Part shown: piece by piece, positions 9,721-16,730 of the stretch
Position numbering within the stretch: position 1 is the stretch's first letter
How the letters are laid out: the number at the start of each line of letters is the position of its first letter
From: Bradyrhizobium sp. CB1650
Lineage (GTDB): Bacteria > Pseudomonadota > Alphaproteobacteria > Rhizobiales > Xanthobacteraceae
Length of the DNA stretch: 64,000 bases
Assembly: GCF_029761915.1 (NCBI RefSeq)
Contig: NZ_CP121695.1
Coordinates: 2,571,501-2,635,500, forward strand
Reading direction: 5' to 3'
Notes under the pieces: model-generated
Databases searched by the model: none
Told to the model about the DNA's origin: nothing
The model's input: only the letters and a program-made list of their open reading frames with translations
Made by a program: the position numbers and the translations under genes

Positions 9721-9753
9721 TGTGAGTTCGCTCTTTGATTCTTGATGGGAATG

Positions 9754-10353
9754 CTAATGACGAGTCGAGTTCTGCTTTTCGACCTTGGGCGGCTCGAGCA
9801 GCACTTCCTTCAAATGGTCCCCGGAGGCGACGACGATCACGAAGTTGAGCTTGCCGTCCTGTCGGATCAGTCCGCCGGCCAGCGCGCTGCCGGCCGCAGC
9901 CCCTTCGGCGACCTGCACCGCGTCCGACAATTCCTGCTTGATCCACTTCAGGGCAAGCATCCTGGCGAGGTCTTCCCGATCGAGCTCCTTCAGTGACGAC
10001 GTCAGCTCCTTGCCGGTGACGCTTCCGGTGTTGGCATCGATGGCGTTCTCCCACACGTGTTCGTTTCGGATGGTGCGGACGCGGTAGAGGGGCGAGTTGT
10101 CGATCTCGAAGCTGATGTCGGCGGTCTTCGAGCCGTCATGCAGGTGCTCCGCGATTGCCATGGCACGGCTGAGCGGGACGCGTATGGTGCGGAATTCAGA
10201 GAGCACGCGCTGGATAGCTGCGTCCTCGGAATCGCTTTGCGCGCTCGCGCTGCGGCTGTCCGTCTCCGCGGAATTTTGGACGTCCGCCACTGCGCCGGTG
10301 GCGGCGAGCGTGGCGGACCACATGATCAGGGCGAACAAATGCTGTCTGGACAT
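9754..10353 (-). CDS. exported PepSY-type protein
   Basis: About 199 residues from ATG 10353, beginning with a signal peptide (LFALIMWSATLAATGAVA). A first segment, RVPLSRAMAIAEHLHDG to DANTGSVTG, has the PepSY pattern: a helix, then beta strands with YRVRTIR and a DxxTG turn. The second half repeats the theme (LDREDLARMLALKWIKQELSDAVQVAEGAAAGS to NFVIVVASG), so it may hold two PepSY-like units. Such domains inhibit peptidases or act as periplasmic binding modules. An in-frame TTG 11 codons upstream is a less likely start. It is fifth in the run of genes leading to the patatin gene. Confidence 0.6.
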   Translation of the reverse strand: MSRQHLFALIMWSATLAATGAVADVQNSAETDSRSASAQSDSEDAAIQRVLSEFRTIRVPLSRAMAIAEHLHDGSKTADISFEIDNSPLYRVRTIRNEHVWENAIDANTGSVTGKELTSSLKELDREDLARMLALKWIKQELSDAVQVAEGAAAGSALAGGLIRQDGKLNFVIVVASGDHLKEVLLEPPKVEKQNSTRH

Positions 10354-10357
10354 CGGA

Positions 10358-10666
10358 TCAGTCTCGGTCTGGCTGCTCGCCTGCAACGGGTGAGTGGGCG
10401 ACGACGATATCCTTGCCGGAGGGCGCCGGCAGTGACTGATTGGTATCGATCACAACGCGCGCCGGTGGCTTCGCGTCGGAGTGGATGCGGATTGTGGGCC
10501 GTGCAGGATCCGGCTCGTGAGGTGGCAGTTGCGACGGCAGCATCCAGCTCGCCAGAAGAAGCAGGCAGACCAGCGCTCCACCAACCGACAGGAAGTAACC
10601 TCGCAAGGGCAGGGCGGAGTCAGTCGAAAGGCTCGCACGCGTGAACATGGCGGATCGTCGGCTCAC
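10358..10666 (-). CDS. small single-pass membrane protein
   Basis: 102 residues from GTG 10666; ATG 10648 is an alternative start. One hydrophobic helix (YFLSVGGALVCLLLLASWML) is followed by a Pro/Asp-rich tail predicted to lie outside the cytoplasm. It ends 4 nt before the PepSY gene, so the two are probably translated together. No family recognised. Confidence 0.5.
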   Translation of the reverse strand: MSRRSAMFTRASLSTDSALPLRGYFLSVGGALVCLLLLASWMLPSQLPPHEPDPARPTIRIHSDAKPPARVVIDTNQSLPAPSGKDIVVAHSPVAGEQPDRD

Positions 10667-10706
10667 GGGAGGTCGCTCCCGACGAGCAAATCAGTTCGTC
10701 TCATCA

Positions 10707-10922
10707 TCAGATGCTCCAGGGACGCGGGTGCTGGCGCGCGAGCTCGACATTGAGATAGCCGCGCTCGTCGAGCCAGTCCGTCGGACAATAGGCGCCGGCT
10801 TTCGGGTGGATCATGAATCCGTCGCGCTCGAGTGCCGTACGCGTTCCGGTGAGACCGGTCCAAATGGCCTCCCCACTCGGATTCACTTCCATCACGTCAA
10901 AGACTTTGATGAAGTTCAGCAT
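10707..10922 (-). CDS. small protein of unknown function
   Basis: 71 residues, starting MLNFIKVFDVMEVNPSGEAI. Soluble and compact, with many aromatic residues and two Cys/Pro-rich turns. ATG 10922 starts 18 nt after the stop of the 51-residue gene upstream on the same strand. Codon use looks coding. No known motif. Confidence 0.5.
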   Translation of the reverse strand: MLNFIKVFDVMEVNPSGEAIWTGLTGTRTALERDGFMIHPKAGAYCPTDWLDERGYLNVELARQHPRPWSI

Positions 10923-10940
10923 GTCAGGAAACCGGTCGTC

Positions 10941-11096
10941 TCACGCCGCCTGCGACAGGCGGTCGAATTCCTCGGGCGCAACGCCTCTGCGCGCGAGCTC
11001 GGACTCGATCACGTCGAACACGCATTCCACCGGCGCGATCCAGACGTTGACCCAGTAGATGATGCAGTCACGGGCGATCAGCAGGGCCGGAGTCAT
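10941..11096 (-). CDS. 51-residue protein, unknown function
   Basis: Reads MTPALLIARDCIIYWVNVW through to FDRLSQAA and a TGA at 10943-10941. The ATG overlaps the stop of the preceding gene (ATGA at 11096-11093), the usual sign of translational coupling. The N-terminal half is hydrophobic and may touch the membrane. Too short to classify, but the ATGA overlap and placement between other small genes support it. Confidence 0.5.
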   Translation of the reverse strand: MTPALLIARDCIIYWVNVWIAPVECVFDVIESELARRGVAPEEFDRLSQAA

Positions 11097-11293
11097 GCGA
11101 CTGTCCTCCGCTCCAGCCGGCCGGTGTTGGGTCCGCGCGTTGCGAGCTTATGGGCCCACGCGATCATCGCGATCGTGATGCCCAGCAGCAGGCTCAGGGC
11201 CACGAGGCACATGGCGACAATGACGTTGAGTGATGCGGCGGCGAACCCCGGCAACGGATTTTCGCGCATTAACGCGAAGAGCAGGGTTGACAT
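11093..11293 (-). CDS. small membrane protein, first gene of the ketone-body operon
   Basis: 66 residues with one long hydrophobic helix (FAAASLNVIVAMCLVALSLLLGITIAMIAWAH in outline, residues 18-48) and a basic C-terminus. ATG 11293 has GGAGG 5-9 nt upstream. It is the first gene of the minus-strand run that continues to 6612, and its promoter region holds a TetR-type operator-like site (11312-11336). Function unknown. Confidence 0.6.
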   Translation of the reverse strand: MSTLLFALMRENPLPGFAAASLNVIVAMCLVALSLLLGITIAMIAWAHKLATRGPNTGRLERRTVA

Positions 11294-11311
11294 TCTCAGC
11301 CTCCTTAATAA

Positions 11312-11336
11312 AATACACCGTATAGTTCATATAAAT
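11312..11336. promoter_or_regulatory. probable TetR operator in front of the small-protein/ketone-body operon
   Basis: The core ACACCGTATAGTT lies in an AT-rich promoter region 19-43 nt upstream of the 11293 start. It matches the site at 13641-13660 in front of the TetR gene: AATA(C/T)AC(C/G)GTATAGTT. The 13.6-kb copy contains a perfect 5-1-5 palindrome, TATAC-G-GTATA; this copy has one mismatch. The link to the regulator at 12908-13561 is inferred. Confidence 0.55.
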
Positions 11337-11451
11337 CACGCGCCGCGGATGCTGTCAACACGGCGACTGCCTCACAAGCGCGTGTGCAGGATCAAGGCGG
11401 CGAGCCTCGGTGCTCGCCAACAAGATGCCTCAGGCAGAGAAAGGATCTGAG

Positions 11452-11706
11452 ATGACGAGATTGACGCAGGTAGTGTTCGCAGCGGTCCTGGTCGCGCTTG
11501 GCAGCGCAGCAGCATCTGCTCAGGAGAATCAGGGCACTGCGGAGCAGAGGGCCGCCTGCACGCCCGACGCCTTTCGTTTGTGCAGTTCCTACATTCCCGA
11601 CCCTTCAGGCGTCGAAGCCTGTCTGCGGCAGAGGAGATCGGAATTAAGCGAAGCCTGCAGGGCGGTGTTCGATCACGCAACCACCGGATCGGCGAGGGGG
11701 AGATAA
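11452..11706 (+). CDS. small exported cysteine-containing protein
   Basis: 84 residues from ATG 11452, with AAAGGA upstream. A signal peptide (LTQVVFAAVLVALGSAAASA) is followed by a short domain with four cysteines in the order AACTPDAFRLCSSYIP, VEACL, SEACRA, which could form two disulfides in the periplasm. I recall similar short proteins in Bradyrhizobium, sometimes given an unconvincing phosphodiesterase name. No catalytic residues are apparent. It is transcribed away from the ketone-body operon. Confidence 0.6.
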   Translation: MTRLTQVVFAAVLVALGSAAASAQENQGTAEQRAACTPDAFRLCSSYIPDPSGVEACLRQRRSELSEACRAVFDHATTGSARGR

Positions 11707-11774
11707 GTGCAAGGTTGCGGCTGACGTGACCGGGGTCAGCCTTAGCCTCCGCACTGTGAGACAGGAGCGAGCCC

Positions 11775-12212
11775 ATGAGTACCGTGTACATACCGGCCCT
11801 GGCCGCCTTCGGCGGCTCCGCCTTCGGTGCCGTCTCGACCATCGTCAGTGGATGGTTCAGCCGCCGGCGGCGACTTCGCGAGCGTCATCATGCCCGCTCG
11901 TTCTCGAAGCGCGAGCGGCTGTACCGCCACTTCATCGAGGAGGCGTCGCGGCTCTATGCCGACGCCCTCGTCAACGATCGGGCGGAAATCCCGCAGCTGG
12001 TCAGCCTTTATACGCTGGTCGGGCGCATGCGGATTTTGTCGAGCGGCGAGGTGGTCCAGGCCGCCGAGCGAACCGGGCATCTCATCATCGAAACCTACCT
12101 GTCGCCGAACCGCACCTTTGTCGATCTGCCAAAATTCATCGAGGAAATCGATCCACTGCGTGAGTTCGGCGAGGCCTGCCGCAGCGAACTCATGAACCTT
12201 CCGGCGCGGTGA
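11775..12212 (+). CDS. membrane-anchored protein of unknown function
   Basis: 145 residues. An N-terminal hydrophobic anchor (ALAAFGGSAFGAVSTIVSGWF) is followed by a very basic patch (SRRRRLRERHHAR) and then a helical domain (FIEEASRLYADALVND, LVSLYTLVGRMRILS, HLIIETYLSP). The layout suggests a cytoplasmic helical bundle tethered to the inner membrane. It overlaps the following TetR gene if that starts at GTG 12209. No family name can be supported. Confidence 0.6.
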   Translation: MSTVYIPALAAFGGSAFGAVSTIVSGWFSRRRRLRERHHARSFSKRERLYRHFIEEASRLYADALVNDRAEIPQLVSLYTLVGRMRILSSGEVVQAAERTGHLIIETYLSPNRTFVDLPKFIEEIDPLREFGEACRSELMNLPAR

Positions 12213-12217
12213 GACGC

Positions 12218-12862
12218 ATGCGTGAGCTGATTGACCAACAGACGGCGAACACCCGTCGCAGGATCGTACAAGCCACCATCCACCTCTATCGCGAGGTCGG
12301 TCACAAGAAGACCACGGTTGGTGACATCGCGCGAAGCTTGTCGATGTCTTCTTCCAACGTCTACCGCTTCTTTCCCTCGAGGCGTGCCATCGAGAAAGCC
12401 GTCGTGGAGGAGGTGCTCGGCGAGGCCGTCAGTGCCGCAACGGGGGCGGCTCGTAGCAGCGGGCCGGCGCTGCCACGCCTCGCGAAGGTGTTGCAAGCGA
12501 TTGCCGATTGCAATGAAGCCCGACCGGCGAAGCCCCGGAAATTGCAGGACCTGGTCGCCGTGGCCGTTCGTCAGAACTGGACCGTCGTCCTCGCCTATCA
12601 CGACAAGATCCGCGGCTTAGTGCGACCGATCATCGGGGCCGGGCAAGCACGCGGTGAACTGCGCGACGGCAGTCCGATGGCACTGACCTGCTGCCTCCTC
12701 GAAGCGATGGATGTCCATCTCAATCCCTCGCGCATCGGGGCGACGACGCTCCGCCCAAGTTTCGAGGAAATGTTGAAGTTTTGCACGGGCGCTCTGCGGC
12801 GGCTGCCCTCGCTGCAGCCGGTCGAGACGACGTCGCGCGTGCAGCTCAAGGCGGCCGGCTGA
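12218..12862 (+). CDS. TetR family transcriptional regulator
   Basis: A 214-residue repressor (217 if GTG 12209 is used). The N-terminal helix-turn-helix is clear: RRRIVQATIHLYREVGHKKTTVGDIARSLSMSSSNVYRFFPSRRAIEKAV. The variable C-terminal ligand domain includes a C-terminal TetR_C-like segment with SFEEMLKFCTGAL. The gene directly follows the membrane-anchored 145-residue protein and is convergent with a second TetR gene. Its targets are not evident; a ligand related to the lipid/ketone genes or the efflux pump is possible. Confidence 0.9.
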   Translation: MRELIDQQTANTRRRIVQATIHLYREVGHKKTTVGDIARSLSMSSSNVYRFFPSRRAIEKAVVEEVLGEAVSAATGAARSSGPALPRLAKVLQAIADCNEARPAKPRKLQDLVAVAVRQNWTVVLAYHDKIRGLVRPIIGAGQARGELRDGSPMALTCCLLEAMDVHLNPSRIGATTLRPSFEEMLKFCTGALRRLPSLQPVETTSRVQLKAAG

Positions 12863-12907
12863 GGCGGTCGCCGTCTAGGGCCTGCTTCGGGTCGGGCAGG
12901 CCGCGAG

Positions 12908-13561
12908 CTAGGACGACCAATCCGCCTCGCAGGCTGCCAGGAAAAAGCCGACGCGCTCACGCACGAAGCCGGGAAGCTCCTTCTTCAGGTCTTTCGGTGT
13001 CTCTCCAACAAGCGAGCGAAACAGCATCGGCAGCAGGATCAGGTCGAGGAAGATCTGCGCGGTGGCGCGGCTTCGCTTGGGGCTGAACGGGCCCCTCGGG
13101 TTGCGCGCGAGCTTCTGCGTTGCGTCGTCCAGCAGCTGGGACACCGCAGCCTGGGAGCGATCCCGCGCGGTGTCATGAACGTTGCGGCTCAATTCGGGAA
13201 ATCGCTGCGATTCGGCGATGGTCGCGCGGACCAGGTCCACCGATTCCTCCACGAATCTTTCCACGATTGCGGTACCGAGGTTCATCAATTTATCCTCGAT
13301 GGTGCGGCCTTCCGGGGAGAAGCCCTCGAAGTCAGTCAGTCCCTCAACCGTGCGGGCCACCACCGCGGCGAACAATGCTTCCTTGCCGGGGAAGTGGGCA
13401 TAGATCGTGGGCTTGCTCGCGGGCGCGAGCTCGGAAATGTCGTCGATGCTGGCGCTGCGGTAGCCCTTCTCCAGAAACAGCTGCTGGGCTGCATCGAGAA
13501 TGCGCGCCTGCGCGTCGCCGGCAAGATCCTTGGGTGGTCTGCCTCGCTTCGTCTTCTTCAT
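12908..13561 (-). CDS. TetR family repressor, probable regulator of the RND efflux operon
   Basis: 217 residues beginning with a basic extension (KKTKRGRPPKD) typical of AcrR-like regulators. The HTH is ILDAAQQLFLEKGYRSASIDDISELAPASKPTIYAHFPGKEALF in outline. The C-terminal domain (FVEESVDLVRATIAESQRFPEL, FLDLILLPMLFRSL) matches the TetR_C form common beside efflux pumps. It is divergent from the kinase/RND operon. The shared intergenic region carries a palindromic site (13641-13660), and a second copy lies at 11312-11336, so it may repress itself, the pump and the ketone-body operon together. That regulon is inferred. Confidence 0.92.
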   Translation of the reverse strand: MKKTKRGRPPKDLAGDAQARILDAAQQLFLEKGYRSASIDDISELAPASKPTIYAHFPGKEALFAAVVARTVEGLTDFEGFSPEGRTIEDKLMNLGTAIVERFVEESVDLVRATIAESQRFPELSRNVHDTARDRSQAAVSQLLDDATQKLARNPRGPFSPKRSRATAQIFLDLILLPMLFRSLVGETPKDLKKELPGFVRERVGFFLAACEADWSS

Positions 13562-13640
13562 TCTTGGCCTCCGAAATCACGAGTCTGTGCGCGCTGCTTT
13601 CCCACTTGACACGGCCTGTGAAGAAAGGCAAGAAAAAGAA

Positions 13641-13660
13641 AATATACGGTATAGTTTATT
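13641..13660. promoter_or_regulatory. TetR operator between the repressor and the efflux operon
   Basis: AATATACGGTATAGTTTATT contains the palindrome TATAC-G-GTATA. It lies 80 nt upstream of the TetR start and about 100 nt before the divergent operon, and matches the 11312-11336 site over most of a 16-nt core. Confidence 0.65.
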
Positions 13661-13753
13661 AACACGTCGGTCCCGAGCTTCGGCGGGCCTGGCGCGTGGT
13701 CCCGGATGATCCGGCCGCGAACGGCGGGGCCTTTGACCCGATTGCCGAAGCAG

Positions 13754-14545
13754 ATGGAGAATGTGGTGACTGTTTTGAACCCAGACCCGGCCGGCTTGCA
13801 GGAAGGCGTGCTGCTGCGCGAGCTGAATCACCGGGTCACCAACGGCGTTGCCTTTGCCATCAACCTGGTCTCCGCCGCCGCCATCCGCGTCGAAGGGGCG
13901 GAAGCCAAGTGCGCGCTCAGCGATGTCGTCGAGCTGCTGCATGGCTATGCCGATGTGCATCGTGCGTTGGCCACGCCTGCGGGTGAAACGCTGATCCACG
14001 CCGCGACCTACCTTCGCAAACTCGGCTGCGGCATGCGCCGCGCGGTCCTCAACCGGATGAACATTGAACTGGCATTTGCGACTCAGTCCCTCGCGCTTGA
14101 GCCGGAGCGCTGCTGGCACCTGGGCCTGATCGTCCATGAACTCGTGATGCACGCGGCAAGGCACGCCTGCTTCGACGCGAGGGCCGGGCAGATCAGCATC
14201 AAGCTGACGCGTACCGGCGCGCTGGTGAACTGCGTGATCCTGGACAACGGCTCGCGGCCTGCGCGGGACGTTTCCGATCGCGAGCTGCGAATTACCAGGG
14301 ATATCGCCCGGGCCCTCGGCGGCCGGATCGAGCAGGGTTTTGGCGCGGAATTCACCTCGATCGTCTTGTCATTCCCACTGACCGAGCGCGAGCGCGGCGC
14401 AAACTGGACCATTGCGAGCCGCCAGATGAAGGCTCCGCGCCGCACCAGGGCTGCGGCTTCAAATGACGCAGCGTACGTTTCCTGCCGCCCCGCGGATGCG
14501 CTTGGCGCACTCTTGTTGCTTTCTGATCGAACGGACGCGCCATGA
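13754..14545 (+). CDS. HWE/HisKA_2-type histidine kinase-like protein (N-box degenerate)
   Basis: 263 residues from ATG 13754 (an upstream ATG at 13706 would add 16). There is no sensor domain or membrane segment. LLRELNHRVTNGVAFA (about residues 20-35) is the H-box of this family. The ATPase part has GLIVHELVMHAARHA where the usual N-box Asn (E-x-x-x-N) is replaced by His, then ILDNGS (G1) and a C-terminal LGGRIEQGFGAEFTSIVLSFP. The missing Asn normally binds Mg-ATP, so the protein may be catalytically weak or a pseudokinase. It is the first gene of the RND operon and overlaps the next gene by ATGA. Confidence 0.75.
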   Translation: MENVVTVLNPDPAGLQEGVLLRELNHRVTNGVAFAINLVSAAAIRVEGAEAKCALSDVVELLHGYADVHRALATPAGETLIHAATYLRKLGCGMRRAVLNRMNIELAFATQSLALEPERCWHLGLIVHELVMHAARHACFDARAGQISIKLTRTGALVNCVILDNGSRPARDVSDRELRITRDIARALGGRIEQGFGAEFTSIVLSFPLTERERGANWTIASRQMKAPRRTRAAASNDAAYVSCRPADALGALLLLSDRTDAP

Positions 14546-15660
14546 CAAACCAATTCTCCAATCCGATCCATCAAGCGCGGCGCGCGATGAATGCAGTCGC
14601 CGCCGCAGCCGTGCTCGCGAGCCTTGCGCTGAGCGGATGCAATGACCGCGCGGCGCCGACGGCCACGCGCGCCGCGCTGGTTCGGACCACCATCGTGCAG
14701 CCGCGCGACCGGCAAGCCGCCATCACCCTGACCGGGGAGGTTCAGGCGCGCTTTCGTGCCGATCTCTCCTTCCGTGTCAGCGGACGTGTGATTGCTCGCA
14801 TCGTCGACGTTGGTGCTCACGTCACCAAGGGCGACGTGCTGGCTCGGCTCGATCCGGCCGAGCAGCAGGCCGATGTCGATGCTGCGACCGCGGCAGTGGC
14901 CTCCGCCGAAGCCCAGCTGCGCGTGGCGAGTGCCACTTTCGGACGGCAGAAGGCGCTGATCGCAAGCGGTTTCACGACCCGCACCGTCTACGACCAGGCG
15001 CAGGAGGGCTTGCGAACCGCAGAGGGCGTGCTGGAGGCGGCGAAGGCGCAGCTCGGCACTGCGCGGGATGCGCTCGGCTACACCGTGCTGCGCGCTGAAG
15101 CCGACGGCGTGATTACCGCGCGAAATCTCGAGGTCGGCCAGGTCGTGCCGGCCGCGCAACCCGTGTTCTCGCTTGCGCAGGACGGGGAGCGGGATGCCGT
15201 GTTCGAGGTCTATGAATCCATCTTCCTTGGCCGGACCGACAGCCACCGCGTGAGGCTGGCACTGGTTTCGGATCCCGCCGTGACCGCGACGGGTGAGGTG
15301 AGAGAGATTTCACCTGTCATCGACGCGAAGAGCTCCACGATCCGCGTCAAGGTGTCTATCGACACTCCGCCGGCGGCGATGACGCTGGGCAGCGCCGTCG
15401 CCGGAACGGTCAATGCGAAAGCTCAGCGGGAGATCACCTTGCCCTGGAGTGCGCTGATGGCCACCGGCACGAAGCCCGCGGTCTGGACGGTCGATCCGAA
15501 GACGCAGACAGCGTCGCTGAAGCCGGTCACGGTCGGCGCATACGAGGCCGGTCAGGTGCTGATCAAGGCAGGCCTCGAGCCCGGCGAGCGTGTCGTCGTC
15601 GACGGCGGCAAGCTGCTGAGTGTCGGCCAGTCCGTCACCGAAGTGGGAGGCAAGTCATGA
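14542..15660 (+). CDS. RND efflux periplasmic adaptor (membrane-fusion) lipoprotein, first copy
   Basis: 372 residues. The N-terminus carries a lipobox (LALSGC), so the mature protein is probably anchored to the inner membrane by Cys33. The lipoyl/hairpin region starts GEVQARFRADLSFRVSGRVIARIVDVGAHVTKGDVLARLDP, followed by a helical hairpin (DVDAATAAVASAEAQLRVA) and beta-barrel domains ending ERVVVDGGKLLSVGQSV. Adaptors of this class join an RND pump to an outer-membrane channel. The start overlaps the kinase stop (ATGA at 14542) and the end overlaps the next adaptor gene. No outer-membrane factor gene is present, so a shared TolC must serve. Confidence 0.93.
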   Translation: MTNQFSNPIHQARRAMNAVAAAAVLASLALSGCNDRAAPTATRAALVRTTIVQPRDRQAAITLTGEVQARFRADLSFRVSGRVIARIVDVGAHVTKGDVLARLDPAEQQADVDAATAAVASAEAQLRVASATFGRQKALIASGFTTRTVYDQAQEGLRTAEGVLEAAKAQLGTARDALGYTVLRAEADGVITARNLEVGQVVPAAQPVFSLAQDGERDAVFEVYESIFLGRTDSHRVRLALVSDPAVTATGEVREISPVIDAKSSTIRVKVSIDTPPAAMTLGSAVAGTVNAKAQREITLPWSALMATGTKPAVWTVDPKTQTASLKPVTVGAYEAGQVLIKAGLEPGERVVVDGGKLLSVGQSVTEVGGKS

Positions 15661-16730
15661 AGCGACCGATCAAGATGATCGTCGGTACGCTCGCGGCAGC
15701 GTTGCTCGCCGGCTGCCAGCAGGAGAGGAGCGCGCCGGAGCCGGTGCGCCCGGTGCTCTCGATGCTGACGAAGCCGAACAGTGGAGACAGTGCGGTTGCG
15801 GTCGGCGTCGTCGAGCCGCGCTACAAGACCAACCTCGGCTTTCGCGTCCTCGGACGGCTGACCTCGCGTCCGGTCTACGCTGGCGACATCGTCAAGGAAG
15901 GACAGATCATCGGCACGATCGATCCGACCGCGCTCGATCTCGCCGTTCGCGCCGCCAAAGCCCAGCTTGCGAAGGCCGAGGCGCAGCTTGCGACGGCCAA
16001 GGCCACGGAGGAGCGGCAACGCACGCTCATCACCAGCGACGCAACGACCAAGCAGACGCTGGACAATGCCGAGCAGGCGCGCGCCGGCGTCGAAGCCAGC
16101 GTCGCGCAGGAGCAGGCGAGCCTGACGAAAGTTATCGAGCAACTCGGCTATGCCCAGATCAAGGCCGACTTCGGTGGCGTCGTCACCTCCGTCGGCGCCG
16201 AAGTGGGCCAAGTGGTCTCGCCCGGGCAAACCGTGGTGACGGTGGCGCGTCCGGACATTCGGGAGGCGGTCGTCGACATCGGGGAAGACCTCGCTGTGCC
16301 GCTCCAAGTCGGGCTCCCGTTCACCGTCAGCCTCCAGCTTCTTCCCGCCGTTCAGGTCGAGGGCAGGATCCGCGAGGTCGCGCCGCAAGCAGATCCCGTG
16401 ACGCGGCTGCGGCGCGTCCGGATCGCACTCGACAATCCGCCGGAAAGCTTTCGTCTCGGCGCCACCGTCACGGCAAAGCTGGGCAAGGACCAGGCCAAGG
16501 TCCTGCGCCTGCCCGCTTCAGCGGTGCTCGCCAAGAACGGCGCCGATTTCGTCTGGGTGGTCGATCAGTCCGCCGGTACCGTCTCTCTGCAGAAGATCGA
16601 TGGCGTCGCCGAACAAGCGGGCATCCGAGTCACCGGCGGGCTTGCCGCAGGCACCCGCGTCGTCATCGCCGGAATTCACAGCCTCCAGCCGGGACAGCAC
16701 GTCCGCATCGAACAGGATCAAGAGCCATGA
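15657..16730 (+). CDS. RND efflux periplasmic adaptor lipoprotein, second copy
   Basis: 357 residues, homologous in layout to the previous protein but clearly diverged. Signal with lipobox (LAAALLAGC), then VGVVEPRYKTNLGFRVLGRLTSRPVYAGDIVKEGQIIGTIDP, a helical hairpin with KAQLAKAEAQLATAKATEE, and a C-terminal LAAGTRVVIAGIHSLQPGQ. It starts at ATG 15657 inside the previous stop and ends inside the pump start, so all four genes are translationally coupled. Two tandem adaptors feeding one pump recall systems with heteromeric adaptor rings; whether both are needed here is unknown. Confidence 0.93.
   Translation: MKRPIKMIVGTLAAALLAGCQQERSAPEPVRPVLSMLTKPNSGDSAVAVGVVEPRYKTNLGFRVLGRLTSRPVYAGDIVKEGQIIGTIDPTALDLAVRAAKAQLAKAEAQLATAKATEERQRTLITSDATTKQTLDNAEQARAGVEASVAQEQASLTKVIEQLGYAQIKADFGGVVTSVGAEVGQVVSPGQTVVTVARPDIREAVVDIGEDLAVPLQVGLPFTVSLQLLPAVQVEGRIREVAPQADPVTRLRRVRIALDNPPESFRLGATVTAKLGKDQAKVLRLPASAVLAKNGADFVWVVDQSAGTVSLQKIDGVAEQAGIRVTGGLAAGTRVVIAGIHSLQPGQHVRIEQDQEP

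Noticed and set aside
15620..16726. Apparent N-terminal extension of the RND pump
   Set aside because: The frame is open by chance across the second adaptor gene. The pump starts at ATG 16727, overlapping the adaptor stop, and the first membrane helix follows at once.
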